The notes beneath the pieces were generated by a model. That model had not been told where the DNA came from. It ran no database searches and saw only the letters and a list, made by a program, of their open reading frames with translations. From Arcobacter venerupis (GTDB lineage Bacteria; Campylobacterota; Campylobacteria; Campylobacterales; Arcobacteraceae), in the NCBI RefSeq assembly GCF_013201665.1, contig NZ_CP053840.1:806001-870000 (forward strand): 64,000 nucleotides of DNA, in the 5' to 3' direction. Positions 26,477 to 35,530 of the stretch are shown here, piece after piece. The first letter of the stretch is position 1. Each line of letters starts with the position of its first letter. Made by a program: the position numbers and the translations under genes.

Positions 26477-29140
26477 ATGAGCGAAAAATACGAACCATCA
26501 CAAGTAGAAGATAGTTTTTATAAGATTTGGGAAGATAGAGGTTATTTTGAAATAGATGGAAATAAGTCTATTCAAGAATCAGATGCAAACGGAAAACAAA
26601 AAACATTTTCAATCATGATGCCACCACCAAATGTAACAGGAAGCTTACATATTGGTCATGCCTTGACATTTACATTACAAGATATTATTACAAGATATAA
26701 AAGAATGGATGGGTTTAAAACTCTTTGGCAACCAGGAACAGACCACGCAGGAATTGCAACTCAAAATGTTGTTGAAAAACAATTATTAGCAGAAGGTACA
26801 ACAAAAGAAGAAATCGGAAGAGAAAAATTCCTAGAACGTGCTTGGCTTCAAAAAGAAACATCTGGTGGAAATATAGTTCACCAAATGAGAAAATTAGGTG
26901 TTACACCTGCTTGGAAAAGAGAAAGATTTACAATGGATGAGGGATTAAAAGAGGCTGTAAAAGAAGCTTTTATCTCTTTATACAACGAAGGTCATATCAC
27001 TCAAAATAACTACATGGTAAACTGGTGTACACACGATGGAGCTTTATCAGATATCGAAGTTGAACATGAAGAAGTAAATGGTAAGTTTTATCATATGATT
27101 TATAAATTTGCAGATGGAAGTGGTGAACTTCAAGTTGCAACTACTAGACCTGAAACATATTTTGGGGATACAGCTATTATGGTTCATCCTGACGATGAAA
27201 GATATAAATCAATCGTTGGAAAAGAAGTATTATTACCACTAACTGAGCGAAAAATCAAAGTTATTACAGATTCACATGTTGATATGGAATTTGGAACAGG
27301 TGTAGTAAAAGTAACTCCTGCACATGACCAAAACGACTACGAAGTTGGAAAAAGACACAATTTAGAATTCATCAAAGTATTTGATGAAAAAGGTATTTTA
27401 AACGAATATTGTGGAGAGTTTGCTGGACTTGAAAGACTTGAAGCAAGACCAATTATTGTTGCAAAACTTCAAACTGAGGGATATATTGTAAAAATCGAAG
27501 AGCATATTCACCAAGTAGGGCATTGTTATAGATGTAAAAATATTGTTGAACCATTTATTTCTCAACAATGGTTTTTAAGTTCTGAAATGGCACAAGAGTC
27601 TATTAGAAAAACTAAAGAGACTACAAAAGAAAGAGCTCAAACTGGCGAGCATAATGGAACACTTTTCCACCCAGCACATTGGATAAATTCATATACAGCT
27701 TGGATGGATGAGTTAAGACCTTGGTGTATTTCAAGACAACTTTGGTGGGGACATAGAATTCCTGTATTTACTTGTGATGATTGTGGACATCAATGGGCAG
27801 ACAAAGCTGATGAACCAGAGAAGTGTCCAAAATGTGGAGGAAAACACTATACACAAGACCCAGATGTTTTAGATACTTGGTTCTCATCTGCTTTATGGGC
27901 AATGTCACCATTAGGTTGGGGAAATAATGGAAAATTAGAAGAGTTATATAACTCAACAGATGAAGAAGATTTTTATCCAAATTCTTTATTAATCACTGGT
28001 TTTGATATTATGTTCTTCTGGGTAGCTAGAATGATGATGATGGGTGAACATTTCAAAAAACAATTACCATTTGAAGATATTTATATGCATGCACTTGTAA
28101 GAGATGAACATGGTGCAAAAATGTCAAAATCAAAAGGAAATGTAATTGACCCACTTGACATGGTAAATGAGCATTCTGCTGATATTATTAGATTTACTTT
28201 AGCATATTTATGTGTTCAAGGAAGAGATATAAAACTTGGAGCTAAAAACCTAGAGCAATTTAGAAACTTTACAAATAAACTTTATAATGCAAGTAATTTC
28301 TTACAGTTAAATGTGGAAACTTTCCCTGATTTAAAAGATATAAAAATCGAAACACCACTTGGACTTTATATGCAAAGTAAATTAAGTGATGCAGTTGACG
28401 AACTTAGAAATGCACTTGAAACTTATAAATTTAATGAATCAGCGAGTATTTTATACAAATTCGTATGGAATGAATTCTGCGACTGGGGAATCGAGTATGC
28501 AAAAGCTAGTAAAGATTCAGTAATCGAACTTGGAGCAATTTTCAAAGAAACTTTAAAAATGGTAAGTCCATTTATGCCATTTATTTCTGATTATTTATAT
28601 CACAAATTAAGTGGAACAACACTTGAAGATGGTGATTCATTGATGATTATGAATTTCCCAAAAGAAATAGCAAAAAATCAAGAAATCGAAGATATGTTTG
28701 CAATTATTGAAGAAGCAATTACAGCAATCAGAAGAGCAAAAGTTATCATAGATATGGGTAACTCAAAAATCGCAAAAGCATATATAAAAATCAATGTAAA
28801 TATTGATAACGAAATGGCGAAACCATTTATTGAAAAATTAGCAAAAGTAGAAAACATCGAGTTTGTAACTGCAAAAGTAGAGAACTCAATCACAGATGTA
28901 AGTGATAATTTAGAAGTTTATATTCCAAGAGGTGAAATAGATATGGCACCAATTATTTCTAAACTTACTAAACAACAAGAAAAATTAGAAAAAGAGATAG
29001 CAAAATTAGCTGGAATGTTAAATAATGAAAGATTTGTAGCAAATGCACCAGCAAATGTTTTAGAAGAAAATAGAGCAGGGTTGGCATCGGCTGAAGATAA
29101 ATTGGCTAAGGTTGTGGCTGAACTTAAATCTTTGAGTTAA
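26477..29140 (+). CDS. valS: Valyl-tRNA synthetase
   Basis: 887 residues. Class I signatures: HIGH as GSLHIGHALT, KMSKS as AKMSKSKGN, plus the editing-domain block VATTRPETYFGDTA and the zinc-finger-like CDDCGHQW/CPKCGG. The C-terminal coiled coil (KLTKQQEKLEKEIAKL) that binds the tRNA is complete. It charges tRNA-Val. Single gene with its own promoter and terminator. Confidence 0.97.
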   Translation: MSEKYEPSQVEDSFYKIWEDRGYFEIDGNKSIQESDANGKQKTFSIMMPPPNVTGSLHIGHALTFTLQDIITRYKRMDGFKTLWQPGTDHAGIATQNVVEKQLLAEGTTKEEIGREKFLERAWLQKETSGGNIVHQMRKLGVTPAWKRERFTMDEGLKEAVKEAFISLYNEGHITQNNYMVNWCTHDGALSDIEVEHEEVNGKFYHMIYKFADGSGELQVATTRPETYFGDTAIMVHPDDERYKSIVGKEVLLPLTERKIKVITDSHVDMEFGTGVVKVTPAHDQNDYEVGKRHNLEFIKVFDEKGILNEYCGEFAGLERLEARPIIVAKLQTEGYIVKIEEHIHQVGHCYRCKNIVEPFISQQWFLSSEMAQESIRKTKETTKERAQTGEHNGTLFHPAHWINSYTAWMDELRPWCISRQLWWGHRIPVFTCDDCGHQWADKADEPEKCPKCGGKHYTQDPDVLDTWFSSALWAMSPLGWGNNGKLEELYNSTDEEDFYPNSLLITGFDIMFFWVARMMMMGEHFKKQLPFEDIYMHALVRDEHGAKMSKSKGNVIDPLDMVNEHSADIIRFTLAYLCVQGRDIKLGAKNLEQFRNFTNKLYNASNFLQLNVETFPDLKDIKIETPLGLYMQSKLSDAVDELRNALETYKFNESASILYKFVWNEFCDWGIEYAKASKDSVIELGAIFKETLKMVSPFMPFISDYLYHKLSGTTLEDGDSLMIMNFPKEIAKNQEIEDMFAIIEEAITAIRRAKVIIDMGNSKIAKAYIKINVNIDNEMAKPFIEKLAKVENIEFVTAKVENSITDVSDNLEVYIPRGEIDMAPIISKLTKQQEKLEKEIAKLAGMLNNERFVANAPANVLEENRAGLASAEDKLAKVVAELKSLS

Positions 29141-29164
29141 GAAGAGATTTTAGTTAGATTTTTC

Positions 29165-29197
29165 AAAAGCCCTGTCAGTTTTGATGGGGCTTTTTTT
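29165..29197 (+). terminator. Rho-independent terminator of valS
   Basis: AAAAGCCC...GGGCTTTT hairpin with two G-U pairs in the stem, followed by a T run. Confidence 0.85.
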
Positions 29198-29244
29198 ATT
29201 TAAATATTTTAAATTATAGTCCAGTTATAAAGGAGATTAAATTT

Positions 29245-30024
29245 ATGAGCCGTAAAAAATTTATTGAAAGTTGTGGAGCAACATGTTCTAATTGGAATTG
29301 GAGTTGGTCATTTATTAACAAAGAAAAAAAACAGATAATTTTTGGTGTGTGGACAATTAATATTGAAGATATTTATTGGAAAATATTTAGCTCAACATGG
29401 ATAAAGAATGAAAAAGGACAAAAAAGTAAAGGATTCAATCAATCAAAAGAACATATAAGACTCATTGAAGAAGAAAATTATGAACTGTATGTATTTAAAA
29501 TGTTTCATGATTCTAATAACAAAACTGAAATTATAAAGATTAGTAAATTTGAAGCAAATTTGATACAAAAAAGACTTATGAAAAAAGAAGATTCTTGGTA
29601 TGCAGTTGATATTAATGAACTCTCATTAGCAGAAGAAATATTTGATAATGAAAATCGTTTTTTTGAAGGAGCAAAAGAAACTGTAACTGTTAATAAATAT
29701 GAACGCAATTTAGACGCAAGAAATAGATGTATAGAAATACATGGCTATTTTTGTAAGGTATGTGGTTTTGATTTTGAAAAATTTTATGGAACATATGGTG
29801 CTAAATATATTCATGTTCATCATCTTATCCCTTTATATGAAATTCAAAAAGAGTATAAAGTTTGTCCAGAAAAAGATTTAATACCTGTTTGTGCTAATTG
29901 TCATGCTATGATTCATAGAGGGAGAGGAACAATATCTATTGAAGAGCTAAAAGCACATATAAATAAAGAGTATAATATCTTTTTTTCTCCCGTTCCTATC
30001 GTCCTCGATGGGAATACACACTAA
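29245..30024 (+). CDS. HNH endonuclease, 3' end overprinted by a palindromic repeat
   Basis: 259 residues. The C-terminal half is an HNH (beta-beta-alpha metal) nuclease with two zinc-binding pairs: CKVCGFDF, then HVHHLIPLYEI and LIPVCANCHAMIHRG. The N-terminal ~130 residues (GATCSNWNWSWSFIN, IFGVWTIN) form a separate globular domain I do not recognise by name; in such proteins this part often senses DNA modification, which is inference. The last ~11 codons (SPVPIVLDGNTH region) lie inside the first copy of the palindromic repeat at 29991, so the natural stop was probably displaced by the repeat. No methyltransferase gene is adjacent. Confidence 0.75.
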   Translation: MSRKKFIESCGATCSNWNWSWSFINKEKKQIIFGVWTINIEDIYWKIFSSTWIKNEKGQKSKGFNQSKEHIRLIEEENYELYVFKMFHDSNNKTEIIKISKFEANLIQKRLMKKEDSWYAVDINELSLAEEIFDNENRFFEGAKETVTVNKYERNLDARNRCIEIHGYFCKVCGFDFEKFYGTYGAKYIHVHHLIPLYEIQKEYKVCPEKDLIPVCANCHAMIHRGRGTISIEELKAHINKEYNIFFSPVPIVLDGNTH

Positions 30025-30235
30025 AACTATTTTCTCTTAAAAAATATAAGGCTCATTACTTCTTCTTACTTTTCTCGTTCCCATCGTCCTCGATGGGAAT
30101 GCATACTAAAAATATTTCCTCTTAAAAAATGTAAAGCTCTTTACTTCTTCTTACTTTCCCTCGTTCCCATTGTCCTCGATGGGAATGCATACAAAAACTA
30201 TTTTTTTTTAAAAATATAAAGGTCTGCGTATCTCT
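29991..30235 (+). repeat. Three tandem ~86-bp repeats with TTCCCATCG palindromes
   Basis: Each unit begins CGTTCC(C/T)AT(C/T)GTCCTCGATGGG in effect: a palindrome TTCCCATCG-TCCT-CGATGGGAA at 29993-30014, 30078-30099 and 30164-30185, spaced 85 and 86 bases apart, followed by a shared A/T-rich sequence (TTAAAAAATATAAGGCTC, then TTACTTCTTCTTACTTT). Copies differ by a few bases. The core resembles GTTCCCAxxG-TCC-CxxTGGGAATGC palindromes scattered in other proteobacterial genomes. It is G+C-richer than its surroundings. Confidence 0.85.
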
Positions 30236-30780
30236 TCCTTTGTATGGACAAAGTAAGCAAAACCACCAACGGCTTCGAAGCCCTTTGGGTTCCTTCACTT
30301 ATTGTTTTATCTTTTCTGTTTTGCTTGTGTTTACACTCTCTTTGAGAAAACTCATAAAAAAATATGCTCCCAGCATATTTATTTACTCAAACAGTTGCAA
30401 GCATTTTCGAAAAGAGAAAACAAACGTTTAGCTTCTGTAGATGTTGGAATATGGGATAAGGACATTTACATTTTTTATTTATGCACTTGCAACTTTTCTA
30501 AATTCAATTTAAAAAAGATAGTTTGAACTGCAGGAATTTCCAGACTTTGTTGAAGCCGGAAGTTAGATATTTATTTTCGGTTACGCCCGAAACTGTTTGA
30601 GCGTTAAGAAATGACCTAAACGGTCATTTTAGCGAGTTTTGCAGGGCAGAAAATAAATATCTAATTGTAGGGTAGCTTTGCCTTCAACAATTTGTCTGGT
30701 TGCTTTTTGTCTTACTTTTTACAATTAAAAAGTAAGAAAAGTGAAAACTTTCAAGTTTTCAAGAGAGATAAAACAAACAA
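30236..30780. repeat. Non-coding island of nested inverted repeats
   Basis: This 870-base gap (30025-30893) contains no credible gene. Structures seen: CTTTGT/ACAAAG hairpin (30238-30253); AAATATGCT/AGCATATTT with a 3-base loop (30360-30380); a 160-base nested element with outer arms 30540-30555 and 30682-30699, perfect 16-bp inner arms 30563-30578 and 30649-30664, and a central ATGACC hairpin (30609-30629); CTTACTTTTTA/TAAAAAGTAAG (30711-30736); and GAAAACTT/AAGTTTTC (30743-30760). The open frames at 30240-30526 have no ribosome binding site or recognisable product. Confidence 0.7.
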
Positions 30781-30893
30781 TATAAATCATTAAATATCCT
30801 AAATAAAAAAACAACCAAACCAAAAACATATCATAAGTTTGATTTAAGAGCAAATAGTTAAAATCTTAAAAAATAAAATACTAGGAACAAGAC

Positions 30894-31199
30894 TTGATAA
30901 CATGTTATTTAAATTATATAATTGATGCAAATAAAATAAAAGAGTTTGAATATTACGCCAAATTATGGATACCTTTAGTAAATAAGTTTGGAGGAACTCA
31001 CCATGGTTATTTTCTTCCATCAGAGGGAAAAAACAATGTTGCTTTAGCTTTGTTTACATTTCCAAGTTTTGCAACTTATGAAAAATATCGAAATGAATCT
31101 TTTGAAGATAAAGAGTGCATAGAAGCATTCAAATATGCAGAAGATACAAAATGTATCATAAGTTATGAGAGAAGTTTTTTTAGACCAGTTTTTAGTTAA
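30894..31199 (+). CDS. NIPSNAP family protein
   Basis: 101 residues starting at TTG with AGGAAC upstream. It matches the ferredoxin-like NIPSNAP domain: MITCYLNYIIDANKIKEFE, WIPLVNKFGGTHHGYFLPSEG in part (GGTHHGYFLP) and FPSFATYEKYRNESF. Homologous small proteins occur singly in many bacteria; the function is unknown. It is probably cotranscribed with the AlaX-like gene 21 bases downstream. Confidence 0.82.
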   Translation: MITCYLNYIIDANKIKEFEYYAKLWIPLVNKFGGTHHGYFLPSEGKNNVALALFTFPSFATYEKYRNESFEDKECIEAFKYAEDTKCIISYERSFFRPVFS

Positions 31200-31220
31200 T
31201 TAAGATATAAAAGAGTTGAA

Positions 31221-31859
31221 ATGAGTAATAAATTATTTTGGGAAAATCCCTATCAAACTGAGTTACATACAAAAATTAAATCAATTGTTGATAATAAAGT
31301 TGAACTTGAAGAGACAATTTTTTATGCGGAATCAGGCGGACAAGAAAGTGATACTGGAACAATAAATGGTTTTGTTGTAGAAAAAGCAGAAAAATCTGCT
31401 AAGTCAATTTTCTACACACTTGAATCAGATGCTAAATTTGCTATTGGGCAAGAAGTATTAGTCAAAATTGATTGGAATCGTAGATACAATTTAATGAGAT
31501 TGCATTTTGCTGCTGAAGTTGTATTAGAATTATTTTATAAAAGATTTACTAATCTTGAAAAAATTGGTGCACATATATCTGATAATAAAAGCAGAATAGA
31601 TTTTGAATTAAGTGAAAGTGTATCTTCTTTACTTCCTGAAATTCAAGCAGAAGCTCAGAGTTTAATTGATGCAGATTTTTTAATTGAAAGTTCATATTCC
31701 GATGAAAAAAATGAGCGAAGATATTGGAAAGTCGAGAATTTTGCTCAGGTTTCATGTGGAGGAACACATTTAAAGAGAACATCAGAAGTTGGTAAATTAA
31801 CTTTAAAAAGAAAAAATATTGGTAAAGGCAAAGAACGAATAGAAATTTTTGTTAATTAA
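31221..31859 (+). CDS. AlaX-like alanyl-tRNA editing protein with altered zinc site
   Basis: 212 residues resembling the second additional domain of alanyl-tRNA synthetase: FYAESGGQESDTG, RRYNLMRLHFAAEVVLELF and SCGGTHLKRTSEVG, the order found in stand-alone AlaX editing proteins, which hydrolyse Ser-tRNA-Ala or Gly-tRNA-Ala. The usual HxxxH zinc motif reads HFAAE, so the second His is Glu; the CxxxH half (CGGTH) is intact. Activity may therefore be altered. Confidence 0.75.
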   Translation: MSNKLFWENPYQTELHTKIKSIVDNKVELEETIFYAESGGQESDTGTINGFVVEKAEKSAKSIFYTLESDAKFAIGQEVLVKIDWNRRYNLMRLHFAAEVVLELFYKRFTNLEKIGAHISDNKSRIDFELSESVSSLLPEIQAEAQSLIDADFLIESSYSDEKNERRYWKVENFAQVSCGGTHLKRTSEVGKLTLKRKNIGKGKERIEIFVN

Positions 31860-31916
31860 TATATAAATTTTAAACACATAAAGCATAACTATGGATGCAA
31901 CTTCAAATTTAATTGA

Positions 31917-31948
31917 AAAATAAAGAAGAGCTTTCTCTTCTTTATTTT
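31917..31948. terminator. Convergent terminator
   Basis: A perfect 14-bp stem (31917-31930 with 31935-31948), loop CTTT. It serves the AlaX-like gene and the convergent 33-residue gene. Confidence 0.8.
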
Positions 31949-32043
31949 GAATTTTTTTTAGCTATTTTATCAGCTTTTTTTTCTTTCATTGATTTTGCAG
32001 GTTCTTTTTTTACTGCTTTTTTAACGTCTTTACCTTTTGCCAT
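31942..32043 (-). CDS. 33-residue Lys-rich protein
   Basis: A very short gene below usual ORF cutoffs. It begins MAKGKDVKKAVKKEP and ends DKIAKKNSK; about 15 of 33 residues are Lys and there is no hydrophobic segment. It is supported by a near-consensus ribosome binding site (AAAGGAG, seven bases before ATG) and a strong terminator overlapping its stop. Its composition, with one Asp and Glu-Lys pairs, suggests nucleic-acid binding or a ribosome-associated role, similar to the short basic AKGQ/KKxxKK proteins annotated in other Campylobacterota; this is inference. Confidence 0.65.
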   Translation of the reverse strand: MAKGKDVKKAVKKEPAKSMKEKKADKIAKKNSK

Positions 32044-32128
32044 TTTTACTCCTTTATCAAGTTATATGCTTTCATTATATCTTAAAAAAACTATCTTTAC
32101 ATTTGAGCATAATTAATTCTTGCTATTT

Positions 32129-32176
32129 TAAATAAACTGGTAGTTTATTTAGAATAAAAGTATTCTTAAGTATAAT
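32129..32176 (+). promoter_or_regulatory. Operator and -10 box of the TetR-MATE operon
   Basis: A perfect 10-bp inverted repeat TAAATAAACT-GGT-AGTTTATTTA (arms 32129-32138 and 32142-32151) sits 21 bases upstream of a TATAAT (32171-32176), where a dimeric TetR-type repressor would occlude polymerase. A CAGTTTAT half site recurs at 32185. The regulator gene starts at 32205, so autoregulation is likely. Confidence 0.6.
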
Positions 32177-32204
32177 TAGACCATCAGTTTATAAAAGGAT
32201 AAAT

Positions 32205-32801
32205 ATGCCAAAAATTGTGAATAAAGATGAAAAAATTGATTATATTTGTGAGGAAGCATACAAAGTATTTGTTGAAATTGGAATTGATGATTTTTCTTTA
32301 AACAAATTTATTGTAGATATTAATATGTCAAAAGGACAGTTTTACCACTATTTTTCTACAAAAGAGCAATTAATCTATAAAGTTATGTCAAAAAAGACAT
32401 TTGAATTAATCAATAACACAATAGAAAAATATAAATATGAAGAAAGTTATATAAATAAAATAAATTTAATTTTTGAGATATATCTAAATGAAGAACAAGC
32501 TTATAAGGATTTAAGAAAATTATATATTAATACTTTACACATGTATATTACTTCAAATGATGATGAAATAAAAAAGTTTAATAATGATTTATACAAAAAT
32601 ATATTTGATAGTTTAGAACAACTTTTTGACGATGAGATAGCAAAAGGTAATTTTCATGCCAATTCAAAAAATTTAGCAAAATCTTTATGTGCAACAGCCG
32701 ATGGAATGTTTTTATTATCAGTTATGATAGAAAATTATGATTTAAAAACCCAATTAACAAACTACTTTTTAGAGATTGAAAAGTTATCAAAAATAAATTA
32801 A
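32205..32801 (+). CDS. TetR/AcrR family regulator
   Basis: 198 residues. The N-terminal helix-turn-helix is typical: IDYICEEAYKVFVEIG, DFSLNKFIVDINMSKGQFYHYFSTKEQLIYKVM (recognition helix SKGQFYHYF). The C-terminal helical domain would bind an effector. It is ten bases from the MATE gene, which it probably represses through the palindrome at 32129. Confidence 0.88.
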   Translation: MPKIVNKDEKIDYICEEAYKVFVEIGIDDFSLNKFIVDINMSKGQFYHYFSTKEQLIYKVMSKKTFELINNTIEKYKYEESYINKINLIFEIYLNEEQAYKDLRKLYINTLHMYITSNDDEIKKFNNDLYKNIFDSLEQLFDDEIAKGNFHANSKNLAKSLCATADGMFLLSVMIENYDLKTQLTNYFLEIEKLSKIN

Positions 32802-32811
32802 AAGAAAATAT

Positions 32812-34143
32812 ATGAACGTAACAAAAGATAAAATATCATCAGTTTTTTTCCAATATTCAATACCCTCAGTATTAGGAATGTTGGCCATTTCATCAGCAAG
32901 TATTGTTGATGGATTTTTTATAGGAAATTATGTAGGGGATTTTGGCCTTGCTGCAATTAATATAAGTTTTCCTATTTTCTCTTTATTATTTGGTTTTGCT
33001 TTAATGTTGGCAATTGGTAGTAGTGTTACAACTGGAAAACTAATAGGTGAAGGAGATATTAAAAGTGCTTCTATGATTTTTAGTAAAACTATGATTTGTA
33101 TTACTCTTTTTAGTTTTTTATCTTGTACAGTTTTATTTTTGAATGTTGAAACTATTTTACATCTTTTTGGTGCAGATGAAAATTTGACAAAAATTGCAAT
33201 AGAATATTTATCAATTATATTGATTTTTATTCCATTTTTGATGATTGGAGTTGTTTTAGATTATTTTGTAAGAGTTGATAATAGACCAAATCTTGCTTTT
33301 GTAGCTTTACTTTCAAGTGCAATTATAAATGTGGTATTAGATTGGTTTATGATTGTATATTTACAAAAAGGTATTTTTGGAGCAGCATTAGCAACTGGTA
33401 TATCTCAACTAACATTATTGATTATTCTTTTGCCTCATTTTTTTTCAAAAAAGGCAACACTTAAATTTGTAAAACCAATAGGAAGTTATATTCAAATAAT
33501 AAAAGCTTCATACAATGGAGCTTCTGAGTTTGTAAATGAAATTTCAATTGGAATAACAACTTTAATTTTTAACTATGTAATGATAAAAAATTTCAATATT
33601 GAAGGAGTTGCAGCATTTACAGTTATAAATTATCTTTTAATGATAGGAATAATGATAAGTTTTGGAATTAGTGACTCTTTACAACCAATAATTAGTAAAA
33701 ATTTTGGGGCAAAAGAAAATAAAAGAATAGAAGAATTCTTGAAATTATCTTTTATTACTGCAAGTATTGTGGGCTTTATAATGATAGTATTAATTTTATT
33801 TATACCAGATACCCTTGCAAATATTTTTTTAGAAGATACAAATTATAAAACGAAACAAATAGTTCTAAATTTTGCTACATTTATTTGGATAGCTTTTATT
33901 TTTAATGGTATTAATCTTGTAATCTCAGCTTATTTTACTGCAATTCATAGGCCTTTGCATTCTATGATTATTGCTGTATCAAGAAGTTTTATTTTCCCTA
34001 TATTTTTTATATTTACTTTACCATTTTTATTTGATTTAAATGGAATATTTATGGCAATACCAATGGCAGAATTTATAAGTTTTATAATAGCAGTGATTTT
34101 ATTTAAAAAGTTTAGTCCAGAAAAGATAATTTATAAGTTATAA
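32812..34143 (+). CDS. MATE family multidrug/metabolite exporter
   Basis: 443 residues, 12 TM helices in two six-helix halves. MATE features include QYSIPSVLGMLAISSASIVDGFFIGN, GLAAINISFPIF and the second-half repeat NGASEFVNEISIGITTLIFNY in part. It exports cationic compounds using Na+ or H+. Operon with the TetR gene. Confidence 0.9.
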   Translation: MNVTKDKISSVFFQYSIPSVLGMLAISSASIVDGFFIGNYVGDFGLAAINISFPIFSLLFGFALMLAIGSSVTTGKLIGEGDIKSASMIFSKTMICITLFSFLSCTVLFLNVETILHLFGADENLTKIAIEYLSIILIFIPFLMIGVVLDYFVRVDNRPNLAFVALLSSAIINVVLDWFMIVYLQKGIFGAALATGISQLTLLIILLPHFFSKKATLKFVKPIGSYIQIIKASYNGASEFVNEISIGITTLIFNYVMIKNFNIEGVAAFTVINYLLMIGIMISFGISDSLQPIISKNFGAKENKRIEEFLKLSFITASIVGFIMIVLILFIPDTLANIFLEDTNYKTKQIVLNFATFIWIAFIFNGINLVISAYFTAIHRPLHSMIIAVSRSFIFPIFFIFTLPFLFDLNGIFMAIPMAEFISFIIAVILFKKFSPEKIIYKL

Positions 34144-34180
34144 AAAATAGATTCACTTTTTATAAAAGTGAATCTATTTT
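34144..34180. terminator. Bidirectional terminator
   Basis: A perfect 17-bp stem (34144-34160 with 34164-34180) and 3-base loop between the convergent MATE and FKBP genes; A/T-rich flanks both ways. Confidence 0.9.
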
Positions 34181-34582
34181 AATTTTATATTCTAAATCTT
34201 TTCCAGCAAGGGGATGATTAAAATCAATAGTTACCTCTTTTTCACCTATTTCTTTTACAATAAATTGAATAGGTTGGTCGTTTTCATCTTGAGCTTGTAT
34301 TTGCATTCCAACTTTTAAATCATCAATTCCTGTAAATTGCTCAATTGGAAGTATCTCAATTGCATTTGAGTTATACTCTCCATAAGCTTCAGCAGCAGGA
34401 ACTAAAATATCAGCCGCTTCTCCTGCTTTCATATTTATGATTCTACTTTCAAGGCCTGCAATTACTTGTCCTGTTCCAAAAGAAAATTCAAAAGGTTTGT
34501 TGCTTCTGCTTCCATCAACTAAAACTCCATCAACTTTTACTTCAAACATTATTTTTACTGTTTGATTAATTTCTATAGGCAT
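34160..34582 (-). CDS. SlyD-type FKBP peptidyl-prolyl isomerase
   Basis: 140 residues. The FKBP half has GxVxDGSRSNKPFEFSFGTGQVIAGLE in pieces (FEFSFGTGQVI), ADILVPAAEAYGEYN, and the inserted IF (chaperone) domain follows as EQFTGIDDLKVGMQIQAQ, then VTIDFNHPLAGKDLEY, the hallmark of SlyD. The His/Cys-rich metal tail of E. coli SlyD is absent. It catalyses prolyl isomerisation and holds nascent proteins in the cytoplasm. Confidence 0.9.
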   Translation of the reverse strand: MPIEINQTVKIMFEVKVDGVLVDGSRSNKPFEFSFGTGQVIAGLESRIINMKAGEAADILVPAAEAYGEYNSNAIEILPIEQFTGIDDLKVGMQIQAQDENDQPIQFIVKEIGEKEVTIDFNHPLAGKDLEYKIKIDSLL

Positions 34583-34721
34583 ATTATCCCTTATTTTAAT
34601 TTATGAACTATATTGTATTAAAAATAAAATATCAAATAAGCTGCCTTTATTGTTTGAAAAATGGATATTTTTTTATATAATAAAAAACAAAGTAATCAAA
34701 TTAAAATTAAAAAAGTAAATT

Positions 34722-35483
34722 ATGAAATTCAAAAAAGTCCAAATCATTTTTTTAATCTGTTTATTAACTCTATTTCAATCTTGTACTATGCCAACTCAAA
34801 AAATAGAAAGTATCGCTCAGACAAATTCTGCAACACAAATAGAAGAGTATAAAAAAGAGATTTTAAAATCATTAATTGAATATAAAAAAAGATTAGATTT
34901 AAGAAATCCATATGCTTATAATAAACAAATAGAAAGTAGTTTAGAACACCAAATCATAAAAAATCAAGATTATATAAACTTATTAAAAGATGGGAAAAGA
35001 TTAAATACTTATAATCAATATTTTTATTATGCTTTTTCAAAAGAAAATATAAAAAATAGAAATGATTTTTTAATAATAGGACTTTATAAACTTATCTTCA
35101 AAGCTTATAGTATGGATAGTGAACATCAATTTACAGCAATGGAATATAATAAGTATGAATTACAAAATTTATACGAATATCTTCAAGTTGTAAGATGGAA
35201 AATTAGAGTTGATAAAAATGATAAAGGTGAATATCTTTTTAATACTTGGCAAAATAATTGGCAACTTGAATTAGCAAAAAAATATAATGGTGATTATAAT
35301 ATTATCAATAATTTACAATACATAAAATCAAATAAAGAGAATGTTTATGACCATTCAAATTTCTCATTTGAGATTATTATTTCAAAAATTATTACGGATG
35401 TGGAGCATACACTTAGAAAAATAAATGTTGAACCTTATGAAATGAGTCTCTCTGCGCTTACAGGTTTTGTTTTTATTCTTTAA
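34722..35483 (+). CDS. Lipoprotein of unknown function
   Basis: 253 residues with a lipoprotein signal (FLICLLTLFQSC, lipobox LFQSC, Cys21). The mature part is Lys/Asn/Tyr-rich and mainly helical (EEYKKEILKSLIEYKKRLDLRN in part) and ends EPYEMSLSALTGFVFIL. No family recognised. Its last 66 bases recur as a direct repeat at 41016-41080, bracketing the accessory block downstream. Confidence 0.75.
   Translation: MKFKKVQIIFLICLLTLFQSCTMPTQKIESIAQTNSATQIEEYKKEILKSLIEYKKRLDLRNPYAYNKQIESSLEHQIIKNQDYINLLKDGKRLNTYNQYFYYAFSKENIKNRNDFLIIGLYKLIFKAYSMDSEHQFTAMEYNKYELQNLYEYLQVVRWKIRVDKNDKGEYLFNTWQNNWQLELAKKYNGDYNIINNLQYIKSNKENVYDHSNFSFEIIISKIITDVEHTLRKINVEPYEMSLSALTGFVFIL
35417..35482 (+). repeat. Left copy of the 66-bp direct repeat
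   Basis: The last 66 bases of the lipoprotein coding sequence, including its stop. The right copy (41016-41080) differs by one substitution (GTTGAACC/GTAGAACC) and one missing CT-register base (TCTCTCTGC/TCTTCTGC). Confidence 0.9.
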
Positions 35484-35530
35484 TTCAATGCATGGAATTT
35501 ATTTAATCTTCAAATAAGATAGTACTTTAA

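Noticed and set aside
30240-30526. Open frames of 63 and 74 residues in the repeat island
   Set aside because: No ribosome binding sites, overlapping frames, sequence made of hairpin arms, no recognisable protein features.
30711-30736. Terminator for an upstream transcript
   Set aside because: A perfect stem, but no gene precedes it and no run of Ts follows; it is treated as part of the inverted-repeat island.
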